Positions 57,288 to 64,000 of a stretch of DNA of 64,000 nucleotides are shown here, in pieces. The translations under genes were made by a program, and so were the position numbers. The notes under the pieces are model-generated. The model had not been told where the DNA came from. It worked only from the letters and a program-made list of their open reading frames with translations, and did no database searches. The first letter of the stretch is position 1. Every line of letters begins with the position of its first letter. Source of the stretch: Azadirachta indica (Eukaryota > Streptophyta > Magnoliopsida > Sapindales > Meliaceae); the NCBI GenBank assembly GCA_022749755.1, contig CM040445.1:7709182-7773181 (forward strand), written 5' to 3'.

Positions 57288-58298
57288 ATGGCTTCTCTTC
57301 TTCAATCCTGCTTCTTCTTGGTTGTATTGACTTTCGCAGTTGTTCCAAGATCACATGCTGCTGGTTATTCAACTGTTTTCTTTCGTGCAGGTCCATGGCA
57401 GCTTGCTCACGCCACCTTTTATGGCGATGAGACTGCCTCCGAAACCATGGGTATGTATCATGCATGTTTGTATATATGTATGCATGTATACTACTCATTA
57501 CTGGTGTAGTAAGTGTGTGTTAAATTAATATTGCTCCCTTGTATTGTTGGAATTGCAGGTGGAGCTTGTGGGTACGGAAATTTGTTTGTGAATGGATATG
57601 GAACAGATACAGCTGCTTTGAGTTCTACCTTGTTCAAGAATGGATACGCTTGTGGTACTTGTTACCAGATAAAATGCCAGGGATCGCCTCATTGCTATAA
57701 GTATGGCACTTTTATCACTGTCACTGCTACAAACCTGTGCCCACCAAACTGGTCCCAGGACTCCAACGCCGGCGGCTGGTGCAACCCTCCTCGCTCCCAT
57801 TTTGACTTGTCCAAGCCTGCTTTCATGAAGATTGCTGACTGGAAAGCCGGCATTATCCCAGTTGTCTACCGCAGGTACATATGCCATAGCATATATATAT
57901 ATATATATATATATATCCTGAGTTCATGATCACGTATCGTATTAGTTACAGTACTAACTTTTGCTGTTTGATATGTTTGTTGCAGAGTTCCGTGCAGGAA
58001 GGCTACTGGGCTGCGATTCCAATTCCAGGGAAATGGTTACTGGTTGTTGGTGTATGTTATGAATGTTGCAGGCGGTGGAGACATTGCTCAGATGTGGGTT
58101 AAAGGAAGCAGAACAGGTTGGATTAGCATGAGCCATAATTGGGGAGCTACATACCAGGCTTTTGCAACTCTTGGTGGGCAATCTCTTTCTTTCAAGCTCA
58201 CTTCATATTCATCGAAGGAAACTATTGTAGCTTACAATGTTGCTCCTGCAAATTGGAATGTAGGATCGACTTACACTTCAAATGTGAACTTCCATTGA
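57288..58298 (+). CDS. EXPA: Alpha-expansin
   Basis: Three exons: 57,288-57,450, 57,559-57,874, 57,986-58,298, all GT-AG and in frame; 263 residues, the usual size. A signal peptide ([24 protein letters not shown], cut after about residue 24) sends it to the cell wall, where expansins loosen wall polymers without cutting them. The family-45-like domain has '[20 protein letters not shown]', '[14 protein letters not shown]', '[12 protein letters not shown]', 'TATNLCPPN', '[14 protein letters not shown]' (with the HFD motif) and 'YRRVPC'. The C-terminal CBM63-like domain has '[20 protein letters not shown]', '[17 protein letters not shown]' and 'LSFKLTSY'. Intron positions fit the alpha-expansin pattern. 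The '[17 protein letters not shown]' start and SETMGG are a somewhat divergent subgroup; I do not assign a number. Confidence 0.95.
57891..57916 (+). repeat. (AT)13 microsatellite in expansin intron 2
   Basis: Perfect AT dinucleotide run of 26 bases, 17 bases after the splice donor. Confidence 0.95.
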
Positions 58299-60211
58299 TG
58301 ATCTACAATTAAACAAGAGTTTTAATTTCCCAACTTTTTTTTTGAAGGCTCCTTAAGGGCTATGTGAACTAATCTCTTTGTTTTCCGAGATTTATATGTC
58401 CTTGTCTTTGTAATTTTGTATTAGAACCTTACTGGTCTAAAATTTATTTTCACCTCCAAATATACATAGATGTGAGAGAAGTTGCTATGCCAAGAGTTCA
58501 ACTAGTTGTTTTTCAAATTTATTTGACTTAAGTGCAGATCAGAGCCAGAGTTGTAAATTTGCTGTCAAAATATAAATAATTAAAATCTATGGGAACAAAA
58601 ATATAAAAATTTATTTTATTTTATAGAATAAAAATTCTGAATATTCTAATTTCTTTAAAATTTTTGCTGAGACCCTTAAGGGAATGGCCCTAGCGTAGCT
58701 CCTTGATTTAACCCTATACCTTTTTTTATAGATATAAGAGGTTCAAATTTTGAACTCTGTTCACATTAAATTGAAAAGAAATTTGATTTATTTTCTTATA
58801 ATAATTGTAAAAAAAAATATTCTAACTTTTACAAGTGACTATATATTTTCTAGACTGTGCTTAAGGTGCACAAATGCCATATTTTCTTTCTTTCTTATCT
58901 TTCTTTGGATATGTAGGAAAGAAAATGCAAAGCAAGAATATAATTTTCAATAAATTAAATTGAGCTTTTAGAAGGGTAAAATATTAGAATTAATGTCAAT
59001 ATATTCTCAAATCTATATAGTTATTATTTTGAATTGTTTAGTGGGCAGACATGGTGTGCCACTCATTAGAATCATATCCATTAATTAGATGATATCAATA
59101 AGAGCAATTAGTCAACGTACGCCAATGAAACACTATTAATAGTTCCACCAGAAACCACTTTTCAGAAAAGAGAAAACATTTTCTATGTTTTCATTTGCTT
59201 TCTCTACATTCCAAATGTAACATCAAGAACATATAGATATGCTTAAGAAGAAGAAACATCTGCTTTTTAGCAGTAATTAATTATCAAGTGATAAAAGAAT
59301 TTGACCTCATAATTTAGGTTGTGTAAAGTACCATGCATGCCTTGTTAATTTTTGCTTTGGTGATTGGTTGATCCCCACGTCTAGCAAACATGAGACCCAC
59401 ATAGTTGTTGGAGTGGGAAACATGTCATCAACACAATTAGAAGAATATTTGTGTATTGAAACCCTAAAGATGAAACTATATATAATATGCCCCCTACTAC
59501 TTCATTCCATTGCTAAGCACGCCACCTACTTTTTGACCTGTTGTGTCATCATCAACCCACGCGCCAAATCATTTCCCTCACCATTTCTTTTCTGCCCATC
59601 TTCTAATTTTCCTTCCTTTTAAGCCTTTCTTTTTGTTAGTTTAAGGTAATGTACCTTATCTTACGTACCCAATTCCATGTATTCACATATTGCGAGTAAA
59701 CTTTTTAGTAACTAACGCGTTTGGTAATATCAATAGCAAGTAGGAAGAGAGGAATCCATTTATATAAGCAGCTGTTGTTGCAAGTTCTGATCGCATCAAA
59801 CAAATTCTGGAAACTGTAAATCTGTAATATGTATAACAGACAGTATATTTTTTGGGTTAGAACTTAGAACTGACTGCACTCCCACCTAACATATATTCTA
59901 TTCAGGACTAAAGAGAATGGACAACCACGGAAGAAAGAAACTTCATTTTTTACTTTTTAATCATTTTACTTACTTTCTCTTCAATCCAAAGCTTCTGTCA
60001 ACTAAGTATAAATTACCCCCAACAGTAGAAACTTTCCTCTTTTCAACTCTATTCCTGTTACATTTATAGGAAAACAAAAGCTGATCCAGGGCTAGTTTTC
60101 ATGGAAATCAAGATCTTCATCTTCTTTCAGTATACAACCCAAGAGAATTAGATAAAACCAAGCTACACTTCTGTTCAACTTCCTTTTTAAGCCAGTCTGA
60201 TAATTCCTCAC
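58299..60211. other. Intergenic region, expansin 3' flank and DUF1191 promoter
   Basis: No gene found. The open frames at 58,750-58,953 and 59,368-59,622 show no family. 'atttatataagcagct' at about 59,758-59,773 is a TATA-like site, about 450 bases before the DUF1191 ATG. Confidence 0.5.
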
Positions 60212-61129
60212 ATGGGATCTCTTTTTTCTCTCATATTGATAATTATTATTTCATTAGCATCAACGAATACTGAAGCTCAAGGTATTAAATCTGCTCGACT
60301 TCTCGATCTTCTCATCAGAGACTACACATTCAAGTCCTTTGACACTCGCTTGAAGACAGGTACACTGCACAATGTAGATTTACCAGCAAATCTTTCCGGG
60401 ATCAAAGTTGATACAGTGAGGTTTAGATGTGGGAGTCTGCGAAGATATGGTGCCAAGGTTAAAGAATTCCATCTAGGTACTGGCGTAATTGTGCAACCAT
60501 GTGTGGAGAGAGTGATGATTGTCAGGCAAAACCTGGGTTATAACTGGTCTTCTATATACTATTCCAACTATGATTTATCTGGTTATCAACTTGTATCACC
60601 TGTTTTAGGCCTTTTAGCTTATAATGCGGCCACTGATGTCAAATTCAATAACCGGTTTCAGCTTGGAATTCTGGCAAATGAAAAACCAATCACTATAGAT
60701 TTCAGAAACACTACAAGAGTCAACAATATATCAGAAATCAAGCCATTATGTGCAAACTTTCAAGGAGATGGGAAAGTGACATTGACAAACCAGGTAGCTC
60801 CCTATGTTTGTGTTGCAACAAGACATGGTCATTTTGGTTTGGTAGCTGAATCACCCCCACCAGAACCAGTCAAGAAGAACGTTAGCAGATGGAAATTGGC
60901 AGTCGGCACAACAGTTGGCTCTGCTGTGGGTGCATTTCTCTTGGGGTTGCTGTTGGTTGCAATGTTTGTTAAGGTAAAGAAGAAAGCAAGAATGGAGGAG
61001 TTGGAGAGGAGGGCTTATGAAGAGGAGGCTCTTCAGGTTTCAATGGTTGGGCATATCAGGGCTCCTACTGCACCTGTTATTAGAACAATACCTACAATTG
61101 AGCACGAGTACATACCTTACGCTTCTTGA
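60212..61129 (+). CDS. DUF1191 family single-pass membrane protein
   Basis: Intronless, 305 residues, complete. Signal peptide about residues 1-22 (MGSLFSLILIIIISLASTNTEA), then an extracellular DUF1191 domain ('LLIRDYTFKSFDTRLKTGTL', 'VDTVRFRCGSLRRYGAKVKEF', 'VERVMIVRQNLGYNWSSIYYS', 'KPLCANFQGDGKVTLTNQV'), a transmembrane helix at about 229-254, and a basic stop-transfer (KVKKKAR) leading to a cytosolic tail of about 50 residues with 'ERRAYEEEALQVSMVGH' and 'IEHEYIPYAS'. Several Asn-glycosylation sites (NWSS, NTTR, NISE) fit a secreted ectodomain. The function of the family is unknown to me. In Arabidopsis, as I remember it, the gene sits between PGRL1A and FZR2, as here. Confidence 0.93.
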   Translation: MGSLFSLILIIIISLASTNTEAQGIKSARLLDLLIRDYTFKSFDTRLKTGTLHNVDLPANLSGIKVDTVRFRCGSLRRYGAKVKEFHLGTGVIVQPCVERVMIVRQNLGYNWSSIYYSNYDLSGYQLVSPVLGLLAYNAATDVKFNNRFQLGILANEKPITIDFRNTTRVNNISEIKPLCANFQGDGKVTLTNQVAPYVCVATRHGHFGLVAESPPPEPVKKNVSRWKLAVGTTVGSAVGAFLLGLLLVAMFVKVKKKARMEELERRAYEEEALQVSMVGHIRAPTAPVIRTIPTIEHEYIPYAS

Positions 61130-63746
61130 ATTTTTCTTTTTTTTTTATTTTTTTGTTCTGAATGATTATTCTTTTGTAACATTAGTTGAGAAGAAAAGAT
61201 TCAGGGACAACTCTGTTTCTTCGTCTCTGGTAATTCATTAATCCATTTTCTTAGTATTGCAATGTCTTTTCATTTTTGGGTAGTTACTGATACTCATTTT
61301 CAATTAGTAAATGGATTTTTCTAATGAATTTCAAAAGTGTTTTGAGGTTCATTCTACATTCAAAAACTGGCTGGAAATTTCTGCAGTTTGGAATACAACA
61401 CTGCTGTTATGAACATTTATTTATTACTCTCATAAAACTCTTTTTAATTTTCCTGATTTGTTCATTAATATTTTAAAATAATGCTGCATTAATTACCTCT
61501 TCAAAGGTACTATTTTTGACGTTTTGAGACTAGGGTCGGCGACTTTTTGGGTTCGAATTTATAAAATCTTACTCCGGTTAAATTTATTGAAAGTCGGCCC
61601 AAGATCAGATTATGTGCTATCTACACCTGGCCTTGACTCAGTATAGTACGGGCTGGATTTGAAATCTAGATTTTAAAATTTTATTTAGAGGTCGAAAATT
61701 TTTAGATTTGGGTTGAATTTTATGAATTTGGTCTGTATCCGTCTAAATTTATTAAATGTCCGAGCTAAATTTGGCTGGGCCTAAAATTTTAAAATTTATT
61801 ATTCGAATACTCCAATTTTATTCAAACTTTGTTAAGACCCGACTCAAAGTATACGTAGGATCAAATTTAATCCAATCTTATAACTCTAAGTTTTATTTAG
61901 ATCCGTACTATTTTGACTGCCCTAAATTTGAGACCGCACGCAAGATCACAACCAAAATTATTATCTTACAGTAGTATAAACACATAATCGTTTAAAAGAT
62001 AAATTAAACTCTAAAATGAACAAAAACAATAAGCAAAGATTAGGGGTTATGATGGCCTACAATAAATATTCATATGAAATTACATTCAAAAAAGAAGCCA
62101 CAAAGAATAACTCAATTAGAAGAACCCAATGTAAAGTCCAAATTGCACTCTAAATAATTAGAAGAAGCCAATGTAAAGTCCAAATCGCAAACTCTAAACA
62201 AACTCTAAATAAGCAATTCAAATAAAGTAAAAAAGAAAAATTGGCTGTTAAATTTTACCTTTCATATAATATATGCTCTTGAATTTTTTTTTAAATTAAT
62301 ATGTGATTCTAATTTAAGTTTATTAAAGGAAATTTTTTAAAATAACCCTAATTTGAATCTAAACTATGTAAATAGTTATATTTTAAATTTTTTTAATCAA
62401 ATTGACCAAAAAAATGTAATTTTTAATAAAAGTCCCCCTCAATAGTCTTTAAACATAAAAACTCTATAATTTTTTTTTTCTCTCTTAAATTTCTAACATA
62501 TTAATCATTACCTAAACAATAATATCAATCAATTAATCAACACCAATAAATGTTATTTATATTGAAATAATTGCTTTAGTTTAATTTAAATTATTTGAAT
62601 GTTGACAAAATAATAATTTTATATAATTTATGGCTTATTTCCTAAACTAGTCACAATTTAGGAGTATAAAGTGTTGATTTGGGTGTTATATACATATTTA
62701 AACGTATATTATACATAATTTTTAAGTACAGAGACGTTGTTTAGAGGTTGAAGATAACTTATCGCCTTCAAGTACAAAAACTTTATTTGAAATTACGTTT
62801 TAATAAAAACAATTTTTATTACCCGAAATGATTTTCAGGTAAGAATAATTTTATTTTATTCCTAATCTTTAAAAGTTAATTGGATATAACAAGTGCCTTC
62901 ATTAAATTATTTTTAAAATTTAATATCACTAACTTGACTTTTATACAATACTAATAATAATAATAATTAGTATTACTATTATTTGTCTTATTAATTTTTT
63001 AATTTTAAAACTATTTTAATTAATTAGTTATAGTTTTATTTTGACCCATGTGCAGGATCACGTGATTCATATATCTAAAACATTAATTTAACTTGAACCC
63101 ATGTGGACTATTTGCCGTGCTACTTGTACCATTTGTCACATCTTGTGAAATTTATAAATTTACAAAAAGAGAATTTATGAGACTTTTAAAAATTGGTAAA
63201 AAAAATAAATACAAAAAATTAATAGATAGATACATTTAATTTTAAATATAAAACAGCTTTTATTAACCAAAATAAGTTAACAATATAAAAATAAATAAAC
63301 AAACAGAGAATCCAAATCCACTTTGTCCGAATTCTCTTAGCTTGATCTAAACAGCACCGTTTTAAAATTGGGCCAAATGGAAGGCCGAAAAAGAAGAATA
63401 AGAATGGAATCCCTTAGCTGGCTAGATCTTCGACTTTCGTAAGGTAAAGGCATCAACTAGAAATGTACACTAACCTCCAACTGGGCCCCACCCCTTACTA
63501 ATTTTCGCGCAAAAAATACACATTTTACATGACGTTTTTCGTTCTGTTACCAAGCTTTTCCCGGGAAAAAAACAATAATAAAAATATAAAAACAAATCCG
63601 GACAATGAAAGGTTAAAGGAAAAGGGAAAGAGCAAAAACACATTTAATACAATTATTTCACAGAAAATCTCCATCGCCATCCATCTATCCATCCATCCAG
63701 GATCCGTTTAGGGTTCGTTCTTCGTTTCTGTGATTGATTATCCTCT
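61130..63746. other. Intergenic region, DUF1191 3' flank and FZR promoter/5' UTR
   Basis: No gene found. 61,520-61,960 has a decayed 'ggtcggc/ggctgg/cgggctgg' composition like a transposon remnant. 62,240-63,060 is very AT-rich. The last 300 bases (a rise in GC, 'ccatccatctatccatccatcc') look like the FZR 5' UTR. Confidence 0.5.
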
Positions 63747-64000
63747 ATGGACGATCCCACGGTAACTCCTCAACTGAATGTCCCATCGACAATGTCGCTC
63801 TCGTCACTCACCCCACCTTTCAAACACATCAGCCGCATGATCAACTCCAACCACCATCAATCGCCGTCTCGGACAATCTACTCCGACAGGTTTATTCCCA
63901 GCAGATCCAGCTCAAACTTTGATCTCTTCAACATCTCGCAGCCTTCGCTTAACTCTTCGCCGGCTGTCGACTCCCACAAGGACGATAACTCCGGGACCTA
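63747..64000 (+). CDS. FZR: CCS52A/FIZZY-RELATED (Cdh1-type) APC/C activator, N-terminus, cut by window end
   Basis: Open from the ATG at 63,747 to the window end, 84 codons and two bases. The N-terminus (MDDPTVTPQLN...) leads to 'PPFKHISRMINSNHHQSPSR' and 'TIYSDRFIPSRSSSNFDLF'. DRFIPSR (residues 47-53) is the C-box through which Cdh1-type activators bind the anaphase-promoting complex; 'SRTIYSDRFIPSRS.SNF' points to the CCS52A (FZR1/FZR2) branch rather than CCS52B. The WD40 repeats that hold substrates should follow beyond 64,000. CCS52A drives exit from mitosis and endoreduplication in the nucleus. Confidence 0.9.
   Translation, partial: MDDPTVTPQLNVPSTMSLSSLTPPFKHISRMINSNHHQSPSRTIYSDRFIPSRSSSNFDLFNISQPSLNSSPAVDSHKDDNSGT

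Noticed and set aside
57525..57887. Minus-strand ORF of 120 codons over expansin exon 2
   Set aside because: Antisense shadow of the expansin coding exon.
61017..61241. Plus-strand ORF overlapping the end of the DUF1191 gene
   Set aside because: Out-of-frame shadow of the DUF1191 tail running into its T-rich 3' UTR.

Overview
The window looks like nuclear DNA of a eudicot plant. It is AT-rich, has intron-split genes with GT-AG introns and plant-specific families (alpha-expansin, DUF1191, PGRL1, CCS52/FZR), and holds nested plant LTR retrotransposons, an L1-type LINE and MITEs. I cannot name the species.

Layout. (1) Bases 1 to about 26,236 (copy A) and about 33,779 to 55,025 (copy B) are two direct copies of one transposon-filled block that differ by a few percent. 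Both hold, left to right: a Mutator-like MITE, a minus-strand LINE split by a minus-strand Copia element, LTR-like DNA with a 186-bp tandem repeat, a Copia gag scrap, and a decayed minus-strand Gypsy array. (2) Only copy A carries a plus-strand Athila/Tat-type Gypsy element (about 2,031-12,274), inserted in the Copia element, which sits inside the LINE. (3) Between the copies lie the last three exons of PGRL1 (+) and a complete six-exon SAP18 gene (-). (4) After copy B come an endogenous pararetrovirus-like scrap, a three-exon alpha-expansin gene (+), an intronless DUF1191 membrane-protein gene (+), and the first 84 codons of a CCS52A/FZR APC/C activator (+), cut by the window end.

Main find. 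The Gypsy element in copy A has decayed gag-pol (many in-frame stops, mostly at Trp codons) but two uninterrupted ORFs between integrase and the 3' LTR. The first (8,127/8,217-8,666) has a basic block followed by a Cys cluster and resembles the small Cys-rich nucleic-acid-binding proteins of plant betaflexiviruses, a family that includes RNA-silencing suppressors. The second (9,069-9,719) is an intronless LOG-like cytokinin-activating phosphoribohydrolase. It keeps the nucleotide-binding and Arg/Glu active-site motifs, has Leu in place of the Pro of the PGG motif, and carries a C-terminal KKRK plus LDLSLHL tail. A retrotransposon with a silencing-suppressor-like protein and a hormone-activating enzyme would be an unusual accessory module. 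Its function is inference.

Second find. The order PGRL1, DUF1191, FZR/CCS52A on one strand matches, as I remember it, the Arabidopsis neighbourhood At4g22890-At4g22900-At4g22910, so an old gene order seems to survive here, stretched by tens of kilobases of transposons. PGRL1 itself lacks its 5' exons within at least 26 kb upstream.
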